From: Streptomyces sp. NBC_00154
GTDB taxonomy: Bacteria; Actinomycetota; Actinomycetes; Streptomycetales; Streptomycetaceae
Direction of reading: 5' to 3'
NCBI RefSeq assembly: GCF_026342835.1
Contig: NZ_JAPEMI010000001.1
Span: 2,424,501-2,488,500, forward strand
DNA: 64,000 bases
Every line of letters begins with the position of its first letter. Positions within the stretch are counted from its first letter, which is position 1. A program made the position numbers and the translations under genes. The notes under the pieces are model-generated. The model was not told where the DNA came from, did no database searches, and was given only the letters and a program-made list of their open reading frames with translations. Positions 10,928 to 19,161 of this stretch are shown one piece after another.

Positions 10928-12883
10928 ATGGCCCTGGACCGTCCCGCGTACCGCATCAAACGGCATCTGCTCGGCAAGCCCCTCACCACCGAGCGCATCA
11001 GCGACGAGAAACTGAGCAACCGGACGGCGCTCGGGGTACTCGCCTCCGACTGCATCAGTTCGTCCGCGTACGGCTCCGAGGAGATGCTGCGGGTCCTCGT
11101 GCCCGTCGTCGGCGCGGCGGCCTTCACCCTGCTCATGCCGGTGACCGGCGCGATCCTGCTGGTCCTGCTGCTCCTGACGCTCTGTTACAGCGATGTCGTC
11201 ATGATCTATACCCGGGCGGGCGGTTCGTACGTCGTCGCCCGGGAGAACTTCGGGCCGAACATCGCGCAGATCGCCTCCGTGGCGCTGCTCGTCGACTACA
11301 TCGTGACCGTCGCCGTCCAGGTGTCGGCCGGTACCAACGCCCTCATCTCGCTCGCCCATCTGATCGGGGGCGGCTGGACCGGCCTGGACCATCTGCAGCT
11401 GCCGGTCTCCGTAGCGGTGATCGTGCTGCTCGCGTACGGGAATCTGCGGGGCATCCGTGAGGCGGGCCGGACCTTCGCGCTGCCCGCCTATCTCTTCATG
11501 GCCGCGGTCGGTCTGGTGCTGGTCGTCGCCGGTGTGCGCGGGCTGACGGGCGGGCTGCCGCACGCCGATCTGCACGCGCCGGGGGTGGTGCCGCTGGGCA
11601 CGCCGGGCAACGGCTGGCTCTACGGCGCCTCGCTCTTCATCGTTCTGCGGTCCTTCGCCAACGGCGGCTCGTCGCTCACCGGACTCGAAGCGATCTCCAA
11701 CGGCATCTCCGCGTTCCGCGAGCCGCAGGGCCGCAACGCCCGCCGCACGCTCATCACCATGAGCTGTGTACTCGGCGTCCTCGTCCTCGGCGTCTCCACC
11801 CTGGCGCACTTCACGCACGCCGTCCCGTACACCGACGGCACGCCGACCGTCATCGCGCAGGAGGCCCATCTCGCCTTCGGCAGCGGGCCATTGGGGACGG
11901 TCGGGCTGATTTTCGTACAGCTGGCGACCGCGCTGGTCCTCTATACGGGCGCCAACACGCCGTTCACCGGCTTCCCGTTCCTCGCCAGCTTCGTGGCCGC
12001 GGACCGGTTCCTGCCACGGGTGCTGACCCGGCGCGGGCACCGGCTGGCGTTCTCCAACGGGATCATCGCGCTGACCGTCGTCTCGCTGGCGCTGCTGCTG
12101 GCCACCGGCGCCAGCGTGGACAGGCTGGTGGCGCTGTACGCGATCGGTGTGTTCACCGCGTTCACCATGGCCGGGTCCGGCCTCACCGCGTACCATCTGC
12201 GCCGCCGCGAGCCGTACCGCAGGGTGAAGATCGTGGTCAACGGGCTGGCCGCGGTCATCTCGGCCGCCGTGGTGCTGATCTTCGCGGTCACCAAATTCAC
12301 CGAGGGTGCCTGGCTGGTCGTGGTGGTCTTCCCGCTCGGCGTCTGGGCGCTGATGCGGATCAACCGCGAGTACCGGCGTGAGGCCGCCGCGCTGCAGAGC
12401 ATCCAGGCGCCGGGCGCCGACCGGCCGCGGGTCCGGCGCCATCTGGTCTTCGTCCTCGTCGACACGCTCGATCTGGCGACGCTGAAAGCGCTGCGGTACG
12501 CCCATGAGCTGCGCCCGGACGAGATCCGGGCGGTGCACTTCTCCATCGACGAGGCGCACGGCAGGCGGCTGGCCGCCCGGTGGGAGGCGACGGCCGCGAC
12601 GTCCGTGTCGCTGGAGCTGGTGGCGTGCCCGGACCGGCGGCTGCGTCATGCGATGAAGGAGCTCGCGACCCGGACCACGGCGGACGGGGAGACCTCGCTG
12701 ACGGTGCTGGTGCCGCGGCGGCTGTACTCCAACGCACTCGGGAAGATCCTGCACCGGGGCACCGGTGAGGCGATGGCCATCGCGCTGGAGCAGCTGCCGC
12801 ACGTGGCGGTGACGATCCTGCCGTTCGACGTCTCGCGCGCGCTGCGGACGCTGGCGGAGGGGCGGGCCCCTCAACCCGACTGA
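10928..12883 (+). CDS. APC-superfamily transporter, KimA-like potassium importer
   Basis: Integral membrane transporter, 651 residues: about 12 helices to residue ~490, then a ~150-residue cytoplasmic domain with an alpha/beta pattern like universal stress proteins. The sequence follows Bacillus KimA (a high-affinity proton-coupled potassium importer) in order: IKRHLLGKPL, SDCISSSAYGSEE, LVDYIVTVAVQVSAGTNA, SSLTGLEAISNGI, GHRLAFSNGII and LYAIGVFTAFT. A generic amino-acid permease label would also fit the superfamily. The start is taken at ATG 10928; an in-frame GTG lies six bases upstream, and neither has a clear ribosome site. Nothing resembling the c-di-AMP riboswitch of Bacillus kimA was recognised upstream. 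Confidence 0.8.
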   Translation: MALDRPAYRIKRHLLGKPLTTERISDEKLSNRTALGVLASDCISSSAYGSEEMLRVLVPVVGAAAFTLLMPVTGAILLVLLLLTLCYSDVVMIYTRAGGSYVVARENFGPNIAQIASVALLVDYIVTVAVQVSAGTNALISLAHLIGGGWTGLDHLQLPVSVAVIVLLAYGNLRGIREAGRTFALPAYLFMAAVGLVLVVAGVRGLTGGLPHADLHAPGVVPLGTPGNGWLYGASLFIVLRSFANGGSSLTGLEAISNGISAFREPQGRNARRTLITMSCVLGVLVLGVSTLAHFTHAVPYTDGTPTVIAQEAHLAFGSGPLGTVGLIFVQLATALVLYTGANTPFTGFPFLASFVAADRFLPRVLTRRGHRLAFSNGIIALTVVSLALLLATGASVDRLVALYAIGVFTAFTMAGSGLTAYHLRRREPYRRVKIVVNGLAAVISAAVVLIFAVTKFTEGAWLVVVVFPLGVWALMRINREYRREAAALQSIQAPGADRPRVRRHLVFVLVDTLDLATLKALRYAHELRPDEIRAVHFSIDEAHGRRLAARWEATAATSVSLELVACPDRRLRHAMKELATRTTADGETSLTVLVPRRLYSNALGKILHRGTGEAMAIALEQLPHVAVTILPFDVSRALRTLAEGRAPQPD

Positions 12884-12943
12884 GCGCCACCTGCCCACCT
12901 GGGCCCGGCTGCCCCCGGCTGCCTCCGGCTGCCCCCGAGCGCC

Positions 12944-13333
12944 TCAGCCCGGCTGGTCCTGCGTCGCCTTCCGCGCGTCGTACGTCTCGCGGGCCGCGTG
13001 CACGGCGTCGAGGCGCCGCTCGGTCCAGCGCGCCAGCCCCCACACCTGCTCGGCGGCCTCCTTGCCCAGCCCGGTGAGCGAGTAGTCCACCCGTGGCGGG
13101 ATCACCGGCTTGGCATCCCGGTGCACAAATCCGTCGCGCTCCAGCGTCTGGAGGGTCTGGGCCAGCATCTTCTCGCTGACGCCGCCGACCTCGCGGCGCA
13201 GCTCGCTGAACCGGTACGAGCGCTCCAGCAGGGCGGCGAGGACGAGGACGCCCCAGCGGCTGGTGACGTGTTCGAGCACCAGCCGGGATGGGCACATCTG
13301 CCGGTTCACATCCGGCACCTTGCTTACGCTCAT
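12944..13333 (-). CDS. HxlR-family transcriptional regulator
   Basis: Winged-helix DNA-binding protein of 129 residues. The helix-turn-helix core is VTSRWGVLVLAALLERSYRF followed by ELRREVGGVSEKMLAQTLQTLE, and the wing is VDYSLTGLGKEAAEQV. A single N-terminal Cys (NRQMCPSRLV) is where HxlR sensors such as YodB/QorR detect electrophiles or quinones. It is divergent from a qorB-like gene, the same pairing as ytfH-ytfG in E. coli, so it probably represses that gene and itself through the shared 110-bp intergenic region. Confidence 0.9.
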   Translation of the reverse strand: MSVSKVPDVNRQMCPSRLVLEHVTSRWGVLVLAALLERSYRFSELRREVGGVSEKMLAQTLQTLERDGFVHRDAKPVIPPRVDYSLTGLGKEAAEQVWGLARWTERRLDAVHAARETYDARKATQDQPG

Positions 13334-13336
13334 ATC

Positions 13337-13361
13337 AGTACCTTACTTCAGAGTGGGTACT
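13337..13361. promoter_or_regulatory. Candidate HxlR operator
   Basis: Perfect 6-bp arms AGTACC and GGTACT separated by 13 bp, placed four bases upstream of the HxlR start codon in the divergent HxlR/QorB intergenic region. The TACT/AGTA half-site character fits known HxlR-family operators. Binding is inferred. Confidence 0.5.
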
Positions 13362-13443
13362 TTCCCGTGGTTAGTGCTGCCCTTAGGGTGAGTGACAGAG
13401 AGCCCGAACGAGGACCAGAGCAACCAAAGAGGAGAAACCCCCC

Positions 13444-14304
13444 ATGAGCATCGTCGTCACCGGAGCCACCGGAGAGCTCGGCCGTCTCGTCGTCGACGAG
13501 CTGCTGGCCACCGTGCCCGCGAGCGAGATCGCCGCTGTCGTCCGCGACAAGGAGAAGGCCGCCGGCCTGGCCGCCCGCGGTGTCGAGCTGCGGATCGCCG
13601 ACTACGACCGGCCCGAGACCCTCACCGACACCTTCGAGGCCGGCGACCGGGTCCTGCTCATCTCCGGCAACGAGGTCGGCAGGCGCGTACCGCAGCACAC
13701 CGCCGTCATCGACGCGGCCAAGGCCGCGGGCGTCGCGCATGTCGCGTACACCGGCGTGCTGGGCGGCCCCGACGCCGACTTCCAGCTGGCCGCCGAGCAC
13801 AAGGTCACCGAGCAGCTGATCCTCGACTCGGGCCTGCCCCACACCTTCCTGCGCAACGGCTGGTACACCGAGAACTACACGGCGAACCTCGCCCCGGTCC
13901 TGGCGCACGGCGCCGTCGTCTCCAACGCGGGCGAGGGCCGCGTCGCCTCCGCCACGCGCGCCGACTACGCGGCCGCGGCAGCCGCCGTGCTGACCGGCGA
14001 GGGTCACCTCGGCAAGGCATACGAGCTGAGCGGCGATGTCGCCTGGTCGTTCGCGGAGTACGCGGCCGAGGTGTCGAAGGCCACCGGCAAGGAGATCGCG
14101 TACAACAACGTCCCCGCCGCCGTGCACCAGGAGATCCTGGTCGGCGCCGGTCTGCCCGAGGGGTTCGCGGCGATCCTGGTCGACGTCGACGAGGCGATCG
14201 CGCGCGGGCTGCTCGCCGGGACGAACGGCGATCTGGCCCGCCTGATCGGCCGCCCGACGACACCGCTCGCCGAGACGGTGGCCGCCGCGGTCGCCGCCGC
14301 GTAG
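13444..14304 (+). CDS. qorB: NAD(P)H:quinone oxidoreductase, QorB type
   Basis: Atypical short-chain (NmrA-like) dehydrogenase of 286 residues, the same length as E. coli QorB/YtfG, which reduces quinones with NADPH. The Rossmann motif is VVTGATGELGRLV. Other matches are RVPQHTAVIDAAKAAGV, LRNGWYTENY and SATRADYAAAA; a C-terminal Gly-Arg-Pro-Thr-Thr-Pro-Leu-Ala-Glu stretch also aligns with QorB. The ATG follows AGAGGAGAAA. It is divergent from the HxlR gene, which is expected to control it in response to quinone or electrophile stress. Confidence 0.9.
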   Translation: MSIVVTGATGELGRLVVDELLATVPASEIAAVVRDKEKAAGLAARGVELRIADYDRPETLTDTFEAGDRVLLISGNEVGRRVPQHTAVIDAAKAAGVAHVAYTGVLGGPDADFQLAAEHKVTEQLILDSGLPHTFLRNGWYTENYTANLAPVLAHGAVVSNAGEGRVASATRADYAAAAAAVLTGEGHLGKAYELSGDVAWSFAEYAAEVSKATGKEIAYNNVPAAVHQEILVGAGLPEGFAAILVDVDEAIARGLLAGTNGDLARLIGRPTTPLAETVAAAVAAA

Positions 14305-14443
14305 GGCGTTTCCTCCGGACCGGCCCGGGCCCGGCGTCATGACCGTATCGCAATACGGGTATGACACCGGGCCCTCGTGGCGCTACCGTCGTGCAGTTGG
14401 CGGTGCAGCCGAATGGCTGACGCGGAGGATGCCGGGAGGGCCT

Positions 14444-15439
14444 GTGGCGGGGACAAATGAACAGCGGGCGGGCTTGCTGTCCGGCTTCGGCGCGTACGGC
14501 CTGTGGGGCCTCGTGCCGCTCTTCTGGCCGCTGCTGAAGCCTTCCGGGGCGATCGAGATCCTCGCCCACCGCATGGTCTGGTCACTCGCCGTCGTCGGTA
14601 TCGCGCTGCTCGCGCTGCGCCGCTGGGCATGGATCGGCGAGCTGGTACGGCAGCCGAAGAAGCTGGGCCTCATCGCGGTCGCCGCGGCCGTCATCACCGT
14701 CAACTGGGGCCTTTACATCTGGTCCGTGAACAACGGCCATGTCGTCGAGGCGTCACTCGGCTACTTCATCAACCCGCTGGTCACCATCGCCATGGGCGTC
14801 CTGCTCCTCGGCGAACGGCTGCGCCCGGTGCAGTGGGTGGCGGTCGGCACCGGCGTCGCGGCGGTGCTCGTGCTGGCGATCGGATACGGGCGTCCGCCGT
14901 GGATCTCGTTGACGCTGGCGTTCTCCTTCGCGACGTACGGCCTGGTGAAGAAGAAGGTCAACATGGGCGGCCTGGAGTCGCTCAGCGCAGAGACCGCGGT
15001 GCTGTTCGTGCCCGCGCTCGGGTATCTGCTGTGGCTCGGGGCGCAGGGCGACGCGACGTTCGTGTCCGCGGGTGCGGGCCATGCGGCGCTGCTCGCCGCG
15101 ACAGGTGTCGTGACGGCCGCACCGCTGGTCCTGTTCGGGGCCGCGGCGATCCGCGTACCGCTCTCGACGCTGGGCCTCCTCCAGTATCTGGCGCCGGTCT
15201 TCCAGTTCGGCCTCGGCATCCTGTACTTCCACGAGGCGATGCCGCCGGAGCGGTGGGCCGGGTTCGCGCTGGTGTGGCTGGCGCTCACGCTGCTGACCTG
15301 GGACGCGTTCCGGACGGCGCGGCGGACGAGGACGCAGGCGGCGCAGCTCGCCGCTTCGGCGCAGCAGCCGCCGCAGCGTCTCCCGCAGCAGCTTCCGGCC
15401 GACGGGAGCTCTTCCCCGTACGCAGCCAGAGGGCAGTGA
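14444..15439 (+). CDS. rarD: RarD-type EamA family transporter
   Basis: Membrane protein of 331 residues with about ten helices, in the RarD branch of the drug/metabolite transporter superfamily. The N-terminus YGLWGLVPLFWPLLKP then ILAHRMVWSL matches RarD. ITVNWGLYIWSVNNGHVVE and LGYFINPL are further RarD landmarks. The GTG start at 14444 is chosen because GGGAGG lies five bases upstream; the upstream in-frame extension from 14339 looks non-coding. The substrate is unknown (E. coli RarD is linked to chloramphenicol tolerance). The Gln-rich tail is probably disordered. Confidence 0.87.
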   Translation: MAGTNEQRAGLLSGFGAYGLWGLVPLFWPLLKPSGAIEILAHRMVWSLAVVGIALLALRRWAWIGELVRQPKKLGLIAVAAAVITVNWGLYIWSVNNGHVVEASLGYFINPLVTIAMGVLLLGERLRPVQWVAVGTGVAAVLVLAIGYGRPPWISLTLAFSFATYGLVKKKVNMGGLESLSAETAVLFVPALGYLLWLGAQGDATFVSAGAGHAALLAATGVVTAAPLVLFGAAAIRVPLSTLGLLQYLAPVFQFGLGILYFHEAMPPERWAGFALVWLALTLLTWDAFRTARRTRTQAAQLAASAQQPPQRLPQQLPADGSSSPYAARGQ

Positions 15440-15546
15440 CCGGCGCGCCCGGCGTCACCATCGCCACCGGAACGGCGAGAGCCGTCCGGAAGGCCGCCAG
15501 GACGGCTTCGGGCATGCCGCCAGGCACTCGGGTGACCACGGTCGAC

Positions 15547-15584
15547 AGTCAAATATGACTCAGTTGCTTTTTTAACTCTGTTGC
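15547..15584. promoter_or_regulatory. Candidate operator: palindrome plus direct repeats upstream of monooxygenase
   Basis: A perfect dyad AGTCA-AATA-TGACT (15547-15560) runs into two direct repeats, ACTCAGTTGC at 15558 and ACTCTGTTGC at 15575, 17 bp apart and so nearly two helical turns. The stretch is unusually AT-rich for this genome and lies 40-80 bases before the monooxygenase start. Confidence 0.4.
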
Positions 15585-15625
15585 GTTTTCCTGGATGTCC
15601 ACGGAACCGCAACCGAGGAGTACCC

Positions 15626-17182
15626 ATGCCCGCATCCCCGCCCACGGCCGCCGTCCTGATCGTGGGGGCCGGACCGACGGGACTCACCCTGGCCTGCGAC
15701 CTCGCCCGCCGCTCGATCCCCGTACGGATCATCGACAGGTCCCCCGAGTTCCCGCGCAGCTCGCGGGCCAAGGGGCCCAACCCCCGCTCCCTGGAGGTCC
15801 TGGCGGATCTCGGCGTCGTCGAGGAGATCCTGGCCGCCGGCTCGGCACCGCTGCCCATGCGCAAGTACCGGGACGGGGTGCCGGTCGCCGACGCCGACCC
15901 GTTCGCGACATCGCGCCCGACACCCGACGTCCCGTACGACCGGCCATGGTTGATCGCCCAGTGGAAGCTGGAGGAGATCCTGCGGACCCGCCTGGCGGAG
16001 TACGGCGTGCAGGTCGAACTGTCGGCCGAGGTGACGGGGTTGAAGGAGGGACCGGACTCGGTGACCGCGTCGCTCGCCGACGGCAGGGACATCGAGGCGC
16101 GGTACGTGGTGGGCTGCGACGGCGGCCACAGCGCGGTACGGAAACTCCTCGGCATCCCGTTCGAGGGGCAGACGAACGAGGAACAGGCCATGGTCTGCGG
16201 CGACGTCGAGGTGGACGGCCTCGACCGCGGCTACTGGCACCAGTGGTTCGACGAGGACGGCGCCGTGATGCTGTGCCCGATCCCGGGTACGCGGTCGGGC
16301 TGGTGGTTCCAGGCGGGACCCGAGACCGACGCCTCGGGAGCACCCGTACCCCCGTCGCTGGAGAGCTTCCGCCGGCTCTTCGCCCGGCACACCGGACTGC
16401 CGGCCACCCGCCTGTCGAACGCCACCCTGCTGTCCACGTACCGGGTCAATGTCCGAATGGTCGACCGCTACCGGGTGGGCCGCGCATTCCTGGCCGGCGA
16501 CGCCGCGCATGTGCACTCGGTGGCGGGCGGTCTGGGCATGAACACCGGGATCCAGGACGCGTTCAACCTGGGCTGGAAGCTCGCGCTGGTCGTCGGCGGC
16601 CAGGCAGGACCGGCCCTGCTCGACACATACGAGGAGGAGCGGCTGCCGGTCGCCTCCTGGACGCTGGACATCACCTCCGAGCGGCTGCGGGCGACACTCG
16701 AAGCGATCAAGAAGCCGGGCGGCGGACTGGACGCGGCGGCCACCCCGGAGACCACCGGCCTGAGCCGCGGCTACCGCTGGAGCTCCCTCTCCCACAACGG
16801 CACGGGCGGGATCTCCACCGGTCCGCTGCGGGCGGGCGACCGCGCTCCTGACGCCCCCTGCCGCAAGACCGCGACCGGCGCGCCGATCCGCCTGTTCGAG
16901 GCATTCGCCGGACCGCACTTCACCCTGCTGGGCTTCGGCTCGGGCACGACTGAGGCACTGCGGGAGGCGACCGTGAAGTACGGCGACGCGTTGCGGGCGT
17001 ACGAGCTGGACCCGGCGAGCACGGACGGCCTGGCCGACGACGAGGGTCATGCCCACTCGGCGTACGGAATCGTGCCGGGTGAGGACACCCTCGTCCTGGT
17101 CCGGCCCGACAACCACGTGGGTCTGATCGCCCCGGCCACGGACGGCCGGGCCGTCGTGGACTACCTCGACCGGCCGGCGTGA
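15626..17182 (+). CDS. FAD-dependent aromatic monooxygenase
   Basis: Class A flavoprotein hydroxylase, 518 residues, of the PheA/TfdB and polyketide hydroxylase type. Motifs: LIVGAGPTGLTLACDLA (FAD dinucleotide fold, residues 8-24), VVGCDGGHSAVRK (DG motif, near residue 155) and FLAGDAAHVHSVAGGLGMN (GD motif, near residue 290). The last ~120 residues form the thioredoxin-like domain seen in this group. The ATG at 15626 follows GAGGAG by five bases. It stands alone, so the substrate cannot be told; aromatic catabolism or antibiotic inactivation are both possible. Confidence 0.88.
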   Translation: MPASPPTAAVLIVGAGPTGLTLACDLARRSIPVRIIDRSPEFPRSSRAKGPNPRSLEVLADLGVVEEILAAGSAPLPMRKYRDGVPVADADPFATSRPTPDVPYDRPWLIAQWKLEEILRTRLAEYGVQVELSAEVTGLKEGPDSVTASLADGRDIEARYVVGCDGGHSAVRKLLGIPFEGQTNEEQAMVCGDVEVDGLDRGYWHQWFDEDGAVMLCPIPGTRSGWWFQAGPETDASGAPVPPSLESFRRLFARHTGLPATRLSNATLLSTYRVNVRMVDRYRVGRAFLAGDAAHVHSVAGGLGMNTGIQDAFNLGWKLALVVGGQAGPALLDTYEEERLPVASWTLDITSERLRATLEAIKKPGGGLDAAATPETTGLSRGYRWSSLSHNGTGGISTGPLRAGDRAPDAPCRKTATGAPIRLFEAFAGPHFTLLGFGSGTTEALREATVKYGDALRAYELDPASTDGLADDEGHAHSAYGIVPGEDTLVLVRPDNHVGLIAPATDGRAVVDYLDRPA

Positions 17183-17183
17183 G

Positions 17184-17783
17184 TCAGCAGCCCTTGCGCA
17201 GCGGGGTGAAGGACAGCTTGGCGCCCTCCTTGAGCTGGGTGGCCCTGCGGTAGACGTCCGACTCGACCTCGTACCAGACGTCGTCCTTGGTGGAGTTGCC
17301 ACCGACGTTGTCGAGTTCGACGCACCAGCGTGCCCGGCGCACGACACGGGTGTAGCGCGTGGTGCCCTGCTGGACCTTCTTGCAGTCCTTGTAGGAGTCG
17401 TTTGTGTACCAGGTCCGGGTCCTCTTCCGGCGGCCCGTGCCGCTGGTGGAGGTGTGCTTGACCCGCCTGACACGGGACGTGCAGCGCTTGACCATGCGCG
17501 GCCGGGTGCCCGTGGTGGTCTTCCGCGTGATGTGGCGGGTGTCGTCGCGCAGTCCGGAGACGGTGCGGTCGGGCGGGCTCGGCACGGTGCCGTCGACCAC
17601 TCCCGAGCCGGCGGGACCGTTGGGCGCGGCGTGGCTACCGGGACTGCTGGGCCCGTCGGAGTTGCCGCAGGCGGTGAGCAGGGCGGCCAGGAGGACGGCG
17701 GCGAGGACCGGACGAATACGGATCCGAGCCGTCGAGGTCCTGACGGACCGTATGGACTGGCTGCTGTCGGGCGGGTTGGTCAC
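17184..17783 (-). CDS. Putative secreted lipoprotein
   Basis: Small lipoprotein of unknown function, about 199 residues from GTG 17783 (an earlier in-frame GTG lies at 17828). A hydrophobic signal PVLAAVLLAALLTACGNS ends in a clear lipobox (LTAC). The mature part is very basic, with KRTRTWYTNDSYKDCKK and an Arg/Thr-rich middle. It has four Cys that could pair (KRC, KDC, RWC and a terminal KGC), and ends in a mixed strand-like segment. It is convergent with the monooxygenase, one base apart. I do not recognise a named family. Confidence 0.72.
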   Translation of the reverse strand: MTNPPDSSQSIRSVRTSTARIRIRPVLAAVLLAALLTACGNSDGPSSPGSHAAPNGPAGSGVVDGTVPSPPDRTVSGLRDDTRHITRKTTTGTRPRMVKRCTSRVRRVKHTSTSGTGRRKRTRTWYTNDSYKDCKKVQQGTTRYTRVVRRARWCVELDNVGGNSTKDDVWYEVESDVYRRATQLKEGAKLSFTPLRKGC

Positions 17784-17941
17784 GGGACGCCTGTTCTGGA
17801 CGGCGGGGACAGTGGGGGCTGTTGTCACCACTGGCTGACCTGCGCGAAGGTACCTCACGGCCGACGGCGTGGGTGCCGCGGGCAACGGTCCGGGCCGTCG
17901 GCCGAAGGCGCAGGCATCCAGGGTGAGTTCTGTCGGCTCAC
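17784..17941. other. Upstream region of the lipoprotein gene
   Basis: No complete gene seen. It holds the upstream region of the minus-strand lipoprotein and merges on the right into the VOC-like remnant. A GEFCRLTRDATP-like reading near 17920-17960 may be more of that decayed sequence. Confidence 0.4.
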
Positions 17942-18069
17942 CCGCGACGCGACGCCGAGGCGGCGCGGCTGCAGGGAATGGGGGCGACACGGCTGCACAA
18001 GGTGGCAGAACCGGGGGCACCTGGTGGGTACCGGCCGATCCGGAGGGCAACGAGTTCTGCGCGCAGTGA
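17942..18069 (+). pseudogene. Remnant of a VOC/glyoxalase-family gene (C-terminal end, frameshifted)
   Basis: One frame gives DAEAARLQGMGATRLHKVAEPG and the next gives GTWWVPADPEGNEFCAQ followed by TGA. Joined, these are the typical last ~40 residues of a vicinal-oxygen-chelate (glyoxalase-like) protein, with the ADPEGNEFC end. The switch falls in a G-run near 18022-18030, so a one-base indel is likely. The N-terminal two thirds are missing. No start or ribosome site is visible. Confidence 0.6.
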
Positions 18070-18197
18070 TGCCGGGGCGGGTTCGGGCCTCCCCCTCTGC
18101 GCAGTTCCTCCGGCTATGCCCCTGACGGGTCGCCATCGCGCCCCGGACCCGGACCGTCCGTGCAGGTCAGGGCCGTACGACAGAAAGCGGATCTCCC

Positions 18198-18203
18198 TAG
18201 GCT
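18198..18203 (+). promoter_or_regulatory. Candidate -10 box for a leaderless HAD phosphatase transcript
   Basis: TAGGCT ends seven bases before the ATG of the HAD gene, the spacing expected when transcription starts at the A of the start codon. No ribosome site is present. The -35 region is weak. Confidence 0.4.
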
Positions 18204-18209
18204 TGGCCC

Positions 18210-19016
18210 ATGCCCATCCCTCCCGCATATGCCCTTGTCGCCACGGACCTGGACGGCACTCTGCTGCGCCACGACGACACCGTCAGCCCCCGCTCCCGTG
18301 CCGCGCTCTCGCTGGCCGCCTCGGCGGGGGCGCTCCATCTCGTGGTCACCGGGCGGCCGGTGCCGGGCATACGGAACCTGCTCGCGGAACTGGACTACCG
18401 GGGTCTCGCGGTCTGTGGCCAGGGCACGCAGCTGTACGACGCCGGGACCGGGCGCATGGTGCACGCGGTCACGCTGGACCGGGACCTGGCCGACACCGCG
18501 CTCGGCAAGATCGAGGCCCAGGTGGGCCCGGTCTTCGCGGCCGTGGACCAGGACGGGCCCGAGGGCCGGACGCTGATCGAGCCGGGTTACCGGATGCCGC
18601 ACCCGGCCCTGCCCGCCCAGCGGACCGGCCACCGGGACGAGTTGTGGGCCACCCCGATCGTCAAGGTCCTCGTCCGCCACCCCGAGCTCACGGACGACGC
18701 ACTGGCCGCCGCGGCCCGCGCGGTCGTCGGCGATCTGGCCACCGTCACACTGTCCGGCCCCGGCACGGTCGAACTCCAGCCGTACGGCGTCGACAAGGGC
18801 ACCGGGCTCGCCCTGGCCGCCGAGGCCCTGGGCGTGGATCCGGCTGCCACGATCGCGTTCGGGGACATGCCCAACGATCTGCCGATGTTCCGCCGGTCCG
18901 GGTACGGGGTCGCGATGGCCAACGCCCATCCGGACCTGCGTGCGGCAGCGGACGAGGTGACGGCCTCGAACGGGGACGACGGGGTCGCGTTGGTGCTGGA
19001 GCGCGTGTTCGGCTGA
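18210..19016 (+). CDS. Cof-type HAD-family phosphatase
   Basis: Haloacid-dehalogenase superfamily hydrolase of 268 residues with a type II cap. Motif I is ATDLDGTLLRHDDTVS (nucleophile Asp), motif II lies in LVVTGRPV, the Lys is in TPIVKVLVRHPE and motif IV is AFGDMPNDLPMFR. Members dephosphorylate sugar phosphates, FMN or similar metabolites in the cytoplasm; the substrate is not evident. The start lies directly after a TAGGCT box with no ribosome site, so the mRNA is probably leaderless. Confidence 0.88.
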   Translation: MPIPPAYALVATDLDGTLLRHDDTVSPRSRAALSLAASAGALHLVVTGRPVPGIRNLLAELDYRGLAVCGQGTQLYDAGTGRMVHAVTLDRDLADTALGKIEAQVGPVFAAVDQDGPEGRTLIEPGYRMPHPALPAQRTGHRDELWATPIVKVLVRHPELTDDALAAAARAVVGDLATVTLSGPGTVELQPYGVDKGTGLALAAEALGVDPAATIAFGDMPNDLPMFRRSGYGVAMANAHPDLRAAADEVTASNGDDGVALVLERVFG

Positions 19017-19090
19017 GCCACCCCCGGAGCGACATCCGTGCGGCGCCGAAACGGCGTCAGCCGGCGGAAGCGGCGCGTACCCGTTCCCAA

Positions 19091-19114
19091 AACTATATGC
19101 ACATGCATACAGTT
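19091..19114. promoter_or_regulatory. 24-bp palindromic operator upstream of the flavin reductase
   Basis: AACT-A-TATGCA-CA-TGCATA-C-AGTT: the inner 14 bp are a perfect dyad (19096-19109) and the outer AACT/AGTT also pair, leaving one mismatched pair. It lies 48 bases before the reductase start in AT-rich sequence. Size and symmetry suit a TetR or MarR homodimer; the TetR gene just downstream is the obvious candidate. Confidence 0.6.
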
Positions 19115-19161
19115 CAGATGCACGCAGTCGCAGCACGCAACCGTTCACGGGGGACCCGGCC

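Noticed and set aside
17855..18136. 93-codon minus-strand frame opposite the VOC remnant
   Set aside because: Arg/Pro-rich composition without a ribosome site; the plus strand shows the recognisable remnant.
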